32,832 nucleotides of DNA from Rhodoferax sp. (GCA_030685025.1 JAUXWC010000035.1:1-32832); one strand, 5' to 3'; numbered from the stretch's first letter, positions 1 to 8,130 are shown. Program-made: numbers and translations. Notes: generated by a model from the sequence alone, not told the origin.

Positions 1-141
1 CAGAGAAACCCGACGCTGATTGACGCCGCGCGTCAATCAAAGCGCTTGCCAACCAAACCGACAGCGTCGATCATCACTTCGCTCGGCCGCCTCGTCTCAT
101 CCTGATTGACGCGCCGTTCTCACCCAGATTGTCGCGCTATA
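1..141. repeat. Terminal redundancy, left copy
   Basis: These 141 bases are identical to 32692-32832. An exact repeat of this kind at the two ends of a sequence is what a de Bruijn assembler leaves on a closed circle. The unique circle is therefore 32,691 bp. The block is the right end of the IS21-family element, and it stops exactly at the inferred IS terminus at position 141. This suggests that the assembly path branched there because the IS is multicopy. Circularity is supported independently by the gene halves and target duplication described at 97-912 and 28868-30268. Confidence 0.95.
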
Positions 142-912
142 GAAGGGGACCGACAGCTCGAAAAGCTGGCTAAACGCCGTGCCGTGGAGATAGCTGGACG
201 CGACCTGTTGGGGCGGAAGCTTTGACGCCGTGGGCAGCACTATAGACTTGGGCCTGCGCTGCACTTCTTCGATCGTGACACCGGAGACTGCGATGAGATT
301 TCGTTCGAGCTGGGCCCGTATCGATGCAAATAGATCGGCGTTCAACACGTCGTCGTCGAACATGGTCACGATGATGCGCTCGATGATCTCCGGCGCGTTG
401 CACACATTAACGATGGCGGCGGAGAACGGCCCCTCGGCATCCAACGGTGGAAGGTAACGGAAAAAGCCCTCAAGGATGCGGATGACCTTCTCGCGCCAGA
501 TTTCTTCGTATCGCGGTGGGTCCGACAGGAACCGCTCCTTGGCACTCAGGATGGACCGGTACGTCGCCGTGGTCTCGATGGTCAGGACATCCGGAAGGAC
601 TGGCATCCCGAACGGAATGGGGTCTTCCTTCGTGAGCGAATAGACACATTCCTTGACGCCCCAATCGAATTTTTCGGGCAGGGTCACTTGCGCCCGTTTG
701 GCAGCCTCGGCTACCAGCGCAATGATGAAGTCCAGCTCTGCATACTCTTCGCTATAGGGCGACCGTTCGTAGGCGGCTTTGACGCGCGCATACAAGTTCT
801 CCAGGTCCACGCGGTCCCGCTCCGACATAGAGCCGGAGAAGAAAGCGCGGAGATTGTTCCAGGCGAACGGCCGCCACTCGAACTTAGAGCTCAAGCACCT
901 CCTCCCCGCCAA
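97..912 (-). CDS. 5' part of an IS-interrupted TraG/HerA-like ATPase gene (N-terminal domain)
   Basis: This frame encodes about 257 host-derived residues (912 down to 142), followed by 14 residues and a stop that come from the right end of the IS21 element. It has no Walker motif and no family I recognise by itself. It continues in frame into 28868-30268. Removing the IS and one copy of the 6-bp target duplication joins ...ELSVPF to SIPEQPRF..., giving a protein of about 687 aa whose ATPase core lies in the other half. This part would be the N-terminal, probably substrate- or partner-binding, domain of a VirD4/TraG-like pump. The start is uncertain. The frame opens at a TTG at 912 and overlaps the preceding gene by 29 bp; an ATG lies at 828. 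A GGAGGAGG sequence sits inside the overlap. The truncated product is probably non-functional. Confidence 0.8.
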   Translation of the reverse strand: MAGRRCLSSKFEWRPFAWNNLRAFFSGSMSERDRVDLENLYARVKAAYERSPYSEEYAELDFIIALVAEAAKRAQVTLPEKFDWGVKECVYSLTKEDPIPFGMPVLPDVLTIETTATYRSILSAKERFLSDPPRYEEIWREKVIRILEGFFRYLPPLDAEGPFSAAIVNVCNAPEIIERIIVTMFDDDVLNADLFASIRAQLERNLIAVSGVTIEEVQRRPKSIVLPTASKLPPQQVASSYLHGTAFSQLFELSVPFYSATIWVRTARQSG

Positions 913-1267
913 AATGGGCGGCAGCGTCCAGCACAGCCTTGAAGTTGGCGGCGGCTTCCTTGATCTGCTCCTGAACGCCCAGCATCTCCATGATGCCTTT
1001 GCACTCGATGCGCTTACCGTTTACGAGGTCGTTCACCGTCACGGAGATGTTCATCATGTGGAAGGCGGCCCGCGACGCGAGGCCGAGCAATCCGCTTCCT
1101 TTGTCCGCCAGCTCTCCCCGGGAGTAGAGGAGCGAATCGCCCAGCTTGTATTTCTGAATGTTGTCTCGTTCTTGTTTGGACAGCTCGGCTCGAACCGTAA
1201 TCGCAAAGGTGATCGTGGATCGGATCAGGCCAGCGGTTTGCTGATCGCGACGAAGTAGAAGCTTCAT
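884..1267 (-). CDS. Small conserved-looking protein of the mobilization operon
   Basis: This 127-aa protein has no domain I can name. It has an alternating hydrophobic N-terminal part and an amphipathic helical C-terminal half (residues about 85-120, rich in Ala, Glu and Lys). It shows no signal peptide or membrane segment. The ATG at 1267 is preceded by a GGGGGA sequence at a sensible distance. Its 3' end overlaps the start of the interrupted ATPase gene, implying translational coupling. It lies between the VirD4-like gene and the second ATPase, all on the minus strand. A role as an accessory of the DNA-transfer machinery is inferred from position only. Confidence 0.7.
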   Translation of the reverse strand: MKLLLRRDQQTAGLIRSTITFAITVRAELSKQERDNIQKYKLGDSLLYSRGELADKGSGLLGLASRAAFHMMNISVTVNDLVNGKRIECKGIMEMLGVQEQIKEAAANFKAVLDAAAHFGGEEVLEL

Positions 1268-1367
1268 ACTGTCTGTTCCCCCAGAATATTTTGGTTGTAG
1301 TAATAGTGGAAAACTCTACATGAGCGAGTCAAGCCGAGGACTGGTTGTGTCAGGGGACAACGTGCAA

Positions 1368-2618
1368 TCAGCTCCTCAGAAAGGCATCTATCCGTCGTTC
1401 CACCTCGGCGCGCGGGCGCGTGTGACAAGCCCTCGAATTTGCCTGGACCGCCTTGAAACGGCCTGTTGTGAGCTTCGACGGGAAGGTCTCGACCGCAAGA
1501 GCGTTGGATGGGGTGCCGTGCTGGATGAGCTTGGCGAAGGCATGAAAGTTCGCGGTGTCGAGAAGCATCCCCGGGGCGATATCCAGCTCCTTCGCCAGTA
1601 ACCCTGCGTCTTCAGCCCCTATGCGAAAGGCGATGATGGTGCCGGCGTTGCCCAGCACGGCTTTCCTCAGGATCTCGGGAACCTGGCCCATGAACTGGTG
1701 GGCAAGCACAAGGGAGAGGCGATACTTGCGGGCTTCCGACAGGATGGTGGCGAAACTGTCGGTGGCGAAGTTTTGAAACTCATCGACGAACAGCGTGAAA
1801 TCCCTGCGCTCGTTCTGGGGAATAGTGGCCCTGCCTTCCGCCGCCTGAGCAATGGCGGTAGCGAACAGCGCCCCCAGGAAATGGGCCGGATCTTCGCCCA
1901 GCCGGCCCTTCGACAGATTGACGATCAGGACCTTCCCCTCGTTCATGAGCCGGGGAATGCTAAAAGTGCTGCGCTTCTGGCCAACGATGTTGCGGATGGA
2001 TGGCGGGGACAGCAGAGCCCCTATCTTGTTCTGAATGGGGGACACTGCCTCGGCCTGTTGGCGCCGGCCCCAACTATCGAACTCCCGGAGCCAGAACTGC
2101 TCGACCGTAAGGTCGACGCAGTTCTGTAAGAGACGAGTTCGGTACGTCCGGTCCGTCAAGAGTTTTGGTAGGCCCAGAAGCGTGGAACCGGGGTTGTCCA
2201 ACAGGAGCCGTAGAGAATTCGTCAGGATATATTCCATGCGCGGTCCCCATGACTCGCCGAAGATGTTGCGCAATGAGGAGACGACGTTGGCGGCGACCTT
2301 CGGCCGAAGGTCCGGGGAAACGTTTTCCAGAACATTTAGGGCGGGACAGCGCTCGGGGTCGGACGGGTCGATGTAGAGCACATCGTTGGTCCGGGCGGCC
2401 GGCACCGCGTCGGCGATGGCCTCCGCGGATTGGCCGTGCGGGTCGAGGAAGCAAAAACCGCCGCCGCTCGCCAGCAGGCCGTGCATCCAATTTTCGAGCA
2501 GCGTCGACTTGCCGGTGCCGGTCTTGCCAATCGTATAAACATGCCGTCGCCAGTCGTCTTGCGTTAGACGTAGGGCGGAACCGTCGGGCCGTGTGCCGAT
2601 GAGATGGGTCGTGTCCAT
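1368..2618 (-). CDS. VirD4/TraG-like type IV coupling ATPase
   Basis: This 416-aa P-loop ATPase belongs to the VirD4/TraG/HerA class, which drives DNA through conjugation machinery. The Walker A motif GKTGTGKST is at residues 31-39. A DPHGQ sequence follows shortly after, as in DUF87/TraG proteins. The Walker B motif LFVDEFQNF lies in the C-terminal half, followed by ARKYRLSLVLAHQFMGQ, the conserved coupling-protein segment. There is no N-terminal membrane anchor, so the protein looks cytosolic, like soluble coupling proteins of small mobilizable elements. It starts at an ATG at 2618 with only a weak ribosome binding site. It heads a minus-strand series with 884-1267 and the interrupted ATPase. 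The element therefore once encoded two different coupling-type ATPases. Confidence 0.88.
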   Translation of the reverse strand: MDTTHLIGTRPDGSALRLTQDDWRRHVYTIGKTGTGKSTLLENWMHGLLASGGGFCFLDPHGQSAEAIADAVPAARTNDVLYIDPSDPERCPALNVLENVSPDLRPKVAANVVSSLRNIFGESWGPRMEYILTNSLRLLLDNPGSTLLGLPKLLTDRTYRTRLLQNCVDLTVEQFWLREFDSWGRRQQAEAVSPIQNKIGALLSPPSIRNIVGQKRSTFSIPRLMNEGKVLIVNLSKGRLGEDPAHFLGALFATAIAQAAEGRATIPQNERRDFTLFVDEFQNFATDSFATILSEARKYRLSLVLAHQFMGQVPEILRKAVLGNAGTIIAFRIGAEDAGLLAKELDIAPGMLLDTANFHAFAKLIQHGTPSNALAVETFPSKLTTGRFKAVQANSRACHTRPRAEVERRIDAFLRS

Positions 2619-2765
2619 GGGTCGGCACCCGACCCGGCACTGTGTTCATCGCATCGTTGACAACGAAAGAGCGCGGCTACCGGATACCGACCATTAAGCA
2701 CGAAGGAACTGTCAGACCGCATTGTACCGTGGAAACGTGCGCCCCACGGTGAGTCCAAGCGATAG

Positions 2766-2888
2766 CGCGTGACCCAACAGCTTTCCCCGAGGCCGCGTGT
2801 AGTGGTAACTCGCGCGGGTGAAGTGGGCTTGTTCTGTCCGTTAGACTGAGAACGATAGGGCAGGCAGAAAAAGGTGTTGGGTCACGCG
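2766..2888. repeat. Perfect 14-bp inverted repeat with arms 95 bp apart
   Basis: The left arm CGCGTGACCCAACA (2766-2779) is the exact reverse complement of TGTTGGGTCACGCG (2875-2888). Each arm contains the octamer GTCACGCG or its complement, which also forms the 14-bp palindrome at 3288-3301 upstream of the AlpA-like gene. The shared motif suggests one DNA-binding protein acting at both places, possibly with looping. Confidence 0.7.
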
Positions 2889-2961
2889 GTAGCGGGACGA
2901 ACCGTGTGGGCGAAGTGTGGTGCAGTGAGCCGCTATGTCGGCGGAATGGTGAAAGCGTAGA

Positions 2962-2994
2962 GTATCCCCACAATGGGTATACCTGTGGGGATAC
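2962..2994. repeat. Perfect 11-11-11 inverted repeat
   Basis: GTATCCCCACA (2962-2972) and TGTGGGGATAC (2984-2994) are exact reverse complements separated by 11 bp. The spacer contains the 8-bp palindrome GGTATACC (2976-2983). The arm core TATCCCCAC recurs at 27432 upstream of the primase gene. It could be a nicking or hairpin structure of oriT, or an operator for a dimeric protein. Confidence 0.75.
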
Positions 2995-3072
2995 CCCGGC
3001 AGGGGAGAATTGAGCCGCTGGCCATCGCCGGAATTGGAAAGGGCGAGCTGTGGAAGGCTCGCCCCACTCCAG

Positions 3073-3267
3073 TTAAGGAGCTGTGTGTCTCTGGTCGATA
3101 CGCTTCTGGAGCCAGTCCAGTACTTCCTGCTTGATCCAACCAACTCGCGACCGTGGACCGTTCCCAAGTCGCACGCGCTTGGGGAACTGTCCCGCATTCT
3201 CAAGCCGCTGAACATGTTGCGGGCTGTAGAGAACGAACTCCTTCAGCTGTTTCTTCGACAGTAGCAT
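3073..3267 (-). CDS. AlpA-like/excisionase-type DNA-binding protein
   Basis: This 64-aa protein has the layout of the AlpA/MerR-like helix-turn-helix family: an N-terminal LSKKQLKEFVLYSPQHVQRL helix pair, a PKRVRLGNG wing and a final IKQEVLDWLQKRI helix. Family members act as small transcriptional activators of integrases or as excisionases. I chose the ATG at 3267 because a GGAG site lies about 9 bases upstream and the family begins at this point; the frame stays open further upstream but looks non-coding. A perfect palindrome at 3288-3301 immediately precedes it, so autoregulation is likely. Control of excision or of the mobilization genes is inferred. Confidence 0.8.
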   Translation of the reverse strand: MLLSKKQLKEFVLYSPQHVQRLENAGQFPKRVRLGNGPRSRVGWIKQEVLDWLQKRIDQRHTAP

Positions 3268-3287
3268 CACGCGAACTCCGAGTATGG

Positions 3288-3301
3288 AGTCACGCGTGAC
3301 T
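3288..3301. promoter_or_regulatory. 14-bp palindromic operator candidate
   Basis: AGTCACGCGTGACT is perfectly self-complementary and ends 20 bp upstream of the AlpA-like start codon. A second small inverted repeat, ACTCC/GGAGT (3274-3289), abuts it. The half-site GTCACGCG recurs at 2881 and, inverted, at 2766. The rest of 3268-3574 shows no gene and probably holds divergent promoters for the AlpA-like gene and the nuclease-NTPase gene. Confidence 0.6.
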
Positions 3302-3574
3302 GCCGGGTTGAAGAAAGGCCCAGAGCCGCAGGAAGCGTACGCCGTCCGGCACAACCGTCAAGTGTAGTGATAAGAGGTCTTGAAAATGGGGGGCTGACCT
3401 GGTCGACGCTCTCATTTGCCGGTCTTGTGGTGGATCGGTTGGTGCCAACATCGGCGGCCTCTAGGAGGACAACGCAATGGCCCTGGTTCATTCGTCTTTG
3501 GCCCAAATCGATCTGGCCGAAGTGCGCCCGCCCCACTACGCTGGTCACCCGAAGAGGCTGCGGCAGGCGCAAGC

Positions 3575-6019
3575 ATGGCAAATTCGATTGATCCGGCGTA
3601 CGAACGGTTTCTCGCGTTAAAGCCGGAGATCGAGGCTGCTCTCAAGACGAAACCGAACGAAAGCGACACCCGGCTCAAGGTGCTGGACCGCGTCTTGTTT
3701 GAGGCATTGGAATGGAAGCGAGAGGCGGTTTTCACTGAACCGCCAACGGCGGCTGGCTATATAGATTACTTGCTCACGATCGGCGAGCGTCGCGGAGCCT
3801 TGGTCATTGAGGCCAAACGTTCGGGTCTGTTACAGCCCGCGACCAAAGGCGACGAAGTAATGAATGTGGCTCTCACAGGTCCCGTCGTGAAGCCGCTACT
3901 TTCAGGCATTAAGCAGGCAATGACCTATGCGACGGAGAATGGGGTCGCGGTTGCTGCTGTGACGGACGGAAATACTTGGCTTTTCTTCAAGGCATCGCGA
4001 ACAGACGGAAAGCCACCGATCGAAGGTAAGGGAGTTCTTTTTCCGAACCTTCTGGCCGTAATGAATAATTTCGCCAAATTTGCCGAATTGTTGAACGTTG
4101 GCGCAATCATCAATCGTCATCATCTTGCGCACCTTAATGAGGCGGAGGGACTTGTTCTCCCGGATGATGAACAACAATTTCACGTGCTCAATCCCAACGA
4201 CGCCCGTATGCGTCAACGAGACCCTCTCGCAAGTGACGCCGCTCTGCTGTTTGCGCAGTTTTTCTCGCGGCTCTCGAACGAGAAGGACCGCGAAATGTTG
4301 CGAGATTGCTTTGTTGAGACCGGCGAGAGTCGCAAGGCGGATTTTGAGCTTGAGAAGATCATTCAACGGGTGCTGAACAACATCACCGCCCTGGACACAG
4401 GGCAAGGAGGCGCACTTCAGGCTGAGCTAGAGCGAACCATTACATCGCGCCGATCTGAGACGGTCTTGTTAATTGGAAATAAGGGCGCCGGGAAATCAAC
4501 TTTTATCGATCGCTTCTTTGAGCAGGTATTGCCGCGGAAGCTGCGGGAGAACTGTGTCGTCGCGCGCGTAGACCTGGAGGAGTACCACGGCGATCCAAAT
4601 GCAATCGTAAGCTGGATGACTCTGCAACTGCGGGGCCGCCTTGAAGCTGCAGTATGCGCTAGCAATCCGCCATCGTATGAAGAGCTAATGGGAATCTTCT
4701 TTTCCGAATACCAACGTTGGTCCGTCGGTTCTCGGAAGCATCTGTACGAGACGAACAAGACTGAATTCAAAGATCAGTTCGGTCGCCATATGGAAGAGCG
4801 GCGTGAAAATCAAGCCGACGAATACGTAAGACTGCTTCTCGACTGGGCGGCGCGTGGGCACCAGAAACTACCGTGTCTAATCTTCGACAATACAGATCAA
4901 TTTTCGGCAGAAATTCAAGATAGGGTTTACCAGATGGCGCACTCCTACGAGAGCGCAGCGCCGGTATTCAATGTTGTTCCGATTACAGATCGCACGGTAT
5001 GGCGGCTGTCAAAAGCGGGCGCGCTGCAGAGTTATTCTGCACGGAACTTTTATCTACCCGTGCCGGATGCAAAGGCAATCATCGCGCGCCGTGTGGAGTT
5101 CTTGAAGCTAAAGGTGCAGTCTGAGCCGAATGCAGCAAAGTCATATTTCTCGAAGCGCGGTTTTCAGGTTGAAGTGAATGATCTCGCCATTCTGGCTGAC
5201 GCAGTTGGTAAGGTCTTCGTCGATAACGATTACGTATCGGGCTTTATCGGCCGGCTAGGAAACTTCGATATTCGCAGGATGCTGAAGATTGCCGAAAGAA
5301 TTTTCCTGTCACCAGAGTTGAAAATCGACGACATCATAAAGTCGAAGTTCGGCGGCGATGATGTGACCGCCGATCGATTCCGAACCCATAGAGCCTTGGT
5401 TAAAGGGGAGTACGATCGCTTCAGTGAAGGCGAGAACGAGTTCATCTCAAACCTTTTTCAAACGAACGCCCAGAGACCGGAGCCGCCATTGCTTGGCTAC
5501 TATATTCTGTGGCTCCTTAGACAGAAGCTCAATAGCGTGCGAGGCGACGATGATAACGTCGAGAATCGACACTGGCTCTCCTCTGACTTGTGCCTAGTTT
5601 TCGAAGGTTGTGGCGTTTCCGAAGATCTGGTGATGAATTCGTTGAATCGACTCTACGATCGGCGACTCATCGAAGCGCTCGATCCCAATGCAAAGCACGT
5701 CGGTATTGGGGATAGGGTCGCAATCAAGGAAAGCGGGCTGGCTCACCTTGAGTTGATGCTGAATTCAGCCGTTTACATCGAGCAAATGGCGCTCGTCACA
5801 GGTCTAAATGAACTTTTTGCGCGCGACGAGATTAGGAAGATGTTGCAGAACGGCCATTTCAATGATCTTCGCGAGGCGTTTCTGCGGTACGTGATTAAGA
5901 TCGATAATAGCCGACTAGGTATCCCACCTAATGCAATGTATTCGCAGATCTCCAGAGCGCGCGCGACGATCGAAGGCCTGACGGCATCCGGACGAAGGCG
6001 TAAGCCAGCGACGGTGTGA
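3575..6019 (+). CDS. PD-(D/E)xK nuclease fused to a P-loop NTPase, putative defence protein
   Basis: This is an 814-aa protein. Residues about 30-145 look like the HsdR N-terminal (HSDR_N) type of PD-(D/E)xK nuclease: Asp64 in GYIDYLL, then Glu79-x-Lys81 in LVIEAKR. A central P-loop NTPase follows, with Walker A GNKGAGKST at about 301-309 and Walker B CLIFDN at about 434-439. The Walker B acidic residue is Asp followed by Asn, as in STAND/KAP-like ATPases. The last 200 residues are helical and could hold winged-helix elements. There is no helicase motif set, so it is not an ordinary HsdR. The ATG at 3575 is preferred because the upstream extension looks non-coding. It stands alone on the plus strand. 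A single-protein anti-phage effector is my inference. Confidence 0.75.
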   Translation: MANSIDPAYERFLALKPEIEAALKTKPNESDTRLKVLDRVLFEALEWKREAVFTEPPTAAGYIDYLLTIGERRGALVIEAKRSGLLQPATKGDEVMNVALTGPVVKPLLSGIKQAMTYATENGVAVAAVTDGNTWLFFKASRTDGKPPIEGKGVLFPNLLAVMNNFAKFAELLNVGAIINRHHLAHLNEAEGLVLPDDEQQFHVLNPNDARMRQRDPLASDAALLFAQFFSRLSNEKDREMLRDCFVETGESRKADFELEKIIQRVLNNITALDTGQGGALQAELERTITSRRSETVLLIGNKGAGKSTFIDRFFEQVLPRKLRENCVVARVDLEEYHGDPNAIVSWMTLQLRGRLEAAVCASNPPSYEELMGIFFSEYQRWSVGSRKHLYETNKTEFKDQFGRHMEERRENQADEYVRLLLDWAARGHQKLPCLIFDNTDQFSAEIQDRVYQMAHSYESAAPVFNVVPITDRTVWRLSKAGALQSYSARNFYLPVPDAKAIIARRVEFLKLKVQSEPNAAKSYFSKRGFQVEVNDLAILADAVGKVFVDNDYVSGFIGRLGNFDIRRMLKIAERIFLSPELKIDDIIKSKFGGDDVTADRFRTHRALVKGEYDRFSEGENEFISNLFQTNAQRPEPPLLGYYILWLLRQKLNSVRGDDDNVENRHWLSSDLCLVFEGCGVSEDLVMNSLNRLYDRRLIEALDPNAKHVGIGDRVAIKESGLAHLELMLNSAVYIEQMALVTGLNELFARDEIRKMLQNGHFNDLREAFLRYVIKIDNSRLGIPPNAMYSQISRARATIEGLTASGRRRKPATV

Positions 6020-6232
6020 GTTGTAGTCTGAAGTGCAGTAGCCTCTCCCCCGTCGCCAAAGGTCGCGAAACAGATATTGTGCGACGTAAGTATTATGGCT
6101 CAACAGAGCCATTAAATAGCTGTCCCCTGTTTTCAGATTGACCAAGGTCGGTCAGCCAAGCTGGACGGGCCGGGGTCGAGTCGGCCTGATTGAGGCCTTC
6201 CGTTTCGTCAGTCACTACTGGCGCATACGGCC

Positions 6233-6565
6233 CTAAATTGCAAAGTCCTCCAGCTTCTTTCCACCTTTGAGCGCGGCAACAATCCACTTGGGTTTCAATC
6301 CACGCCCGGCCCAAGTCTCGATTCGATTGGCAGGGTTTTGGTACTTTGGCTTCAACTTCTTGCCGCCTGACTTTCTTGGAGCCTTGCCTTTTGCAGCTGA
6401 GCCGTTCAGCGCCAGCTTTATGTCGCTAGGCTTCAGCTTGAACTTCGCAACGACGGACCTCAGCTCTTTGATGCCGGGCTTTTCGACCACCTTAAGAGCT
6501 TTGGCTTTGGCCTGCAGTTCCCTAATCTTTGCTTCGATACTTTTGAGAGATGATTTACGAGCCAC
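6233..6565 (-). CDS. H-NS-family nucleoid protein (xenogeneic silencer)
   Basis: This 110-aa protein has an N-terminal coiled-coil stretch (about 5-30, IEAKIRELQAKAKAL). A basic linker follows, then the C-terminal H-NS DNA-binding motif: YQNPANRIETWAGRGLKPKW, with AGRG in the AT-hook-like loop. Family members oligomerise through the coiled coil and silence AT-rich or foreign DNA. Encoded beside the integrase, it probably damps expression of the element's own AT-rich genes or softens the burden on the host. It starts at an ATG at 6565. Confidence 0.9.
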   Translation of the reverse strand: MARKSSLKSIEAKIRELQAKAKALKVVEKPGIKELRSVVAKFKLKPSDIKLALNGSAAKGKAPRKSGGKKLKPKYQNPANRIETWAGRGLKPKWIVAALKGGKKLEDFAI

Positions 6566-6676
6566 AATTCAACCTTTGTAGTCAACGTGTGAATATTCTT
6601 TGCAAACTGTAGGGACCGTTTACCAAGCCGAATTAAATATTGCCACCAATTATGCGGTTGCGCATTCAGTGCATCT

Positions 6677-7810
6677 TTATTGATCCGTAGCCAGAAGAGA
6701 CGAGAGGTGGGTTTTCCACTTCATCATCGCTTCCCGCTTTTCGGAAGCGTAATCGTAGTGCTGATAGACGCCAAGAGTGCCCTGCTTCGCGCCGGTGATG
6801 TGGTTCATGAGCCGATCGGAAACGTTCTCCGGCACGCCGAGGGACGTAAGGTGCGTTTGGAAGCTGCGGCGCAAGTCGTGAATGACCCAGCCGAACACTT
6901 GGGCCTTTTCGTCCAGCTTCGGCTTATCTTTGCCCCACGCGTTATAGACGCTGCTCTTTTGCCGCCACGTCTTGCGGGCGGGAAAGAGGTAGGGTGAATT
7001 GGTGAACCGTGAACGAATGATCTCCAAGGCCATCGGCTCAAGGGGCACGCGCCATCCGACACGGTTCTTCGCTACCGACGCTGGGAAGGACAGCTCGTCC
7101 CCTTCAACCCACGCCTGCTCTACCTGAGCGATCTCTGACCGGCGCTGGCCCAGGAGGATACAGAGTTTAATGATGTCGCCAAAGGCACCGTCGCAGGCGT
7201 TCCAAACGCGCTTAAGTTCGTCGAAGGACAGGATGCGCTTACGGGAAGGACGGGGTTTCTTGGGCTCCATCCGCTCCATAGGATGTCGGTCTAGGTAGTG
7301 CCGCCGGAAGGCAAACTTGAAGAAGATTTGGTAGGCGCTGTAAGCGTGCGCCTGTTCGCTGGGCGTCTTTGCCAGCTTGTCGAGCTTGCCTTGCACGTCG
7401 TTCGGCGTGATGCGGTCGAGCTTGTCGAGGCCGAAGCCGTGCCTCGTAAGGAGCCGTTTGTAGTCCCGCAGGGTACGGGGCTTGCATCCATGTTCCTGCT
7501 CTTTGACCTTCAGGAACGTCTCCAAGGCGTCATTGTAGGTCGGGGCGGTGGTGTGTTGGTGGATGCCTAGCTGCTTCTCGGCCAGCTTCACGCGGGCCGC
7601 CGCCCTGGCCTCGGCAAGCTTTAGCACCCCTACATCGCCCAATTTGATGCGCTTGCGGTTGGCTCCCACGACCAGCACATAGGTCATGGCGCCGCTTTTG
7701 CCGACGCGGACGCCGAAGCCCTTTAGAGAACGGTCGGTGTATGTTACCTGCTTGCCCGCCACGGGCTTGAGCGTGCGAAGCGACAGGTCGGTGAGGGCCA
7801 TTACGGGCAT
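6677..7810 (-). CDS. int: Tyrosine site-specific integrase (P4-like, DUF4102 arm-binding domain)
   Basis: This 377-aa protein has a DUF4102-type N-terminal arm-binding domain (residues about 4-90, with DRSLKGFGVRV and the KRIKLGDVG strand). A SAM-like core-binding domain follows (about 95-180), then the catalytic domain. Catalytic residues visible are Arg in LGQRRSEIA, His and Arg in IHDLRRSFQ, the MNH histidine, and the nucleophile Tyr in GVYQHYDY. It would integrate and excise the circle at attP, about 125 bp upstream of its start, inside a tRNA-Gln sequence. The ATG at 7810 is used; the ATG at 7801 (MALTDLSLRTLKP) matches the usual family start and is equally likely. The 5' end abuts one of two 17-bp repeats that flank attP. 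Confidence 0.95.
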   Translation of the reverse strand: MPVMALTDLSLRTLKPVAGKQVTYTDRSLKGFGVRVGKSGAMTYVLVVGANRKRIKLGDVGVLKLAEARAAARVKLAEKQLGIHQHTTAPTYNDALETFLKVKEQEHGCKPRTLRDYKRLLTRHGFGLDKLDRITPNDVQGKLDKLAKTPSEQAHAYSAYQIFFKFAFRRHYLDRHPMERMEPKKPRPSRKRILSFDELKRVWNACDGAFGDIIKLCILLGQRRSEIAQVEQAWVEGDELSFPASVAKNRVGWRVPLEPMALEIIRSRFTNSPYLFPARKTWRQKSSVYNAWGKDKPKLDEKAQVFGWVIHDLRRSFQTHLTSLGVPENVSDRLMNHITGAKQGTLGVYQHYDYASEKREAMMKWKTHLSSLLATDQ

Positions 7811-7814
7811 CTCT

Positions 7815-8051
7815 AGGCTCGCTATAGGCTCAGGAATAGGGTGTGCAGCAGCGTTTTTCGATGTTCCGAGATGTTCAAGGTGAAGTAAGAGTATATAGTA
7901 AATTCAAAGACTTACGTACTATTATGTTCTGTGATGGGGCGTCGCCAAGCGGTAAGGCAGCGGATTTTGATGTCGCTGACCGACCTCTCCAAAATCCATA
8001 TAAAACAGCGTTAAATAGAAAGTTTGGCACGCTAAGGCTCGCTATAGGCTC
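7815..8051. repeat. Pair of 17-bp direct repeats flanking attP (candidate integrase arm sites)
   Basis: AGGCTCGCTATAGGCTC occurs at 7815-7831 and again at 8035-8051, exactly 220 bp apart and in the same orientation. The tRNA-derived core at 7935-7971 lies between them. P4-type integrases bind arm-type sites on both sides of the core, and this is the expected spacing. The left copy lies directly upstream of the int start codon, so occupancy could also repress int. Confidence 0.65.
7935..7971 (+). other. attP: attP: 5' half of a tRNA-Gln(UUG) gene through the anticodon loop
   Basis: The 37 bases fold as the first half of a bacterial tRNA-Gln: acceptor strand TGGGGCG, linker TC, D arm GCC-AAGCGGTAA-GGC, A26, anticodon strand GCGGA and loop TTTTGAT with anticodon TTG. 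Right after the loop the sequence stops pairing (GTCGC instead of the expected TCCGC) and no T arm follows. This is therefore not a working tRNA but an attachment site matching a tRNA gene up to the anticodon loop. Because it carries the 5' half, integration would leave the host tRNA gene with element DNA upstream. The AT-rich stretch before it, including TATTAT at 7920-7925, could then act as the new tRNA promoter. Confidence 0.85.
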
Positions 8052-8130
8052 GGCCTTGGGACATATGTCCGGCTGTGGATAAGTTTTTGACCACCTGAGC
8101 TACGCCTAGGAACCGGGCCGAGCCGAATAA

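Larger units (their letters stand above)
2619..3072. other. 454-bp non-coding region with nested inverted repeats, candidate oriT
   Basis: I see no convincing gene here. The region lies between the AlpA-like regulator and the VirD4-like ATPase. It holds two sets of perfect inverted repeats, at 2766-2779/2875-2888 and 2962-2972/2984-2994. Non-coding DNA with several hairpins next to mobilization genes is the usual setting of an origin of transfer, but no nic site can be recognised by eye. A control region bound by the AlpA-like protein is the main alternative. Confidence 0.45.

Noticed and set aside
3416-3574. N-terminal extension of the nuclease-NTPase to 3416
   Set aside because: The extra 53 residues are rich in Trp, Pro and Arg without pattern. 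The HsdR_N-like sequence starts with the ATG at 3575.
7935-8010. A complete tRNA-Gln gene
   Set aside because: Only the 5' half matches. The 3' anticodon strand does not pair and no T arm or acceptor 3' strand follows.
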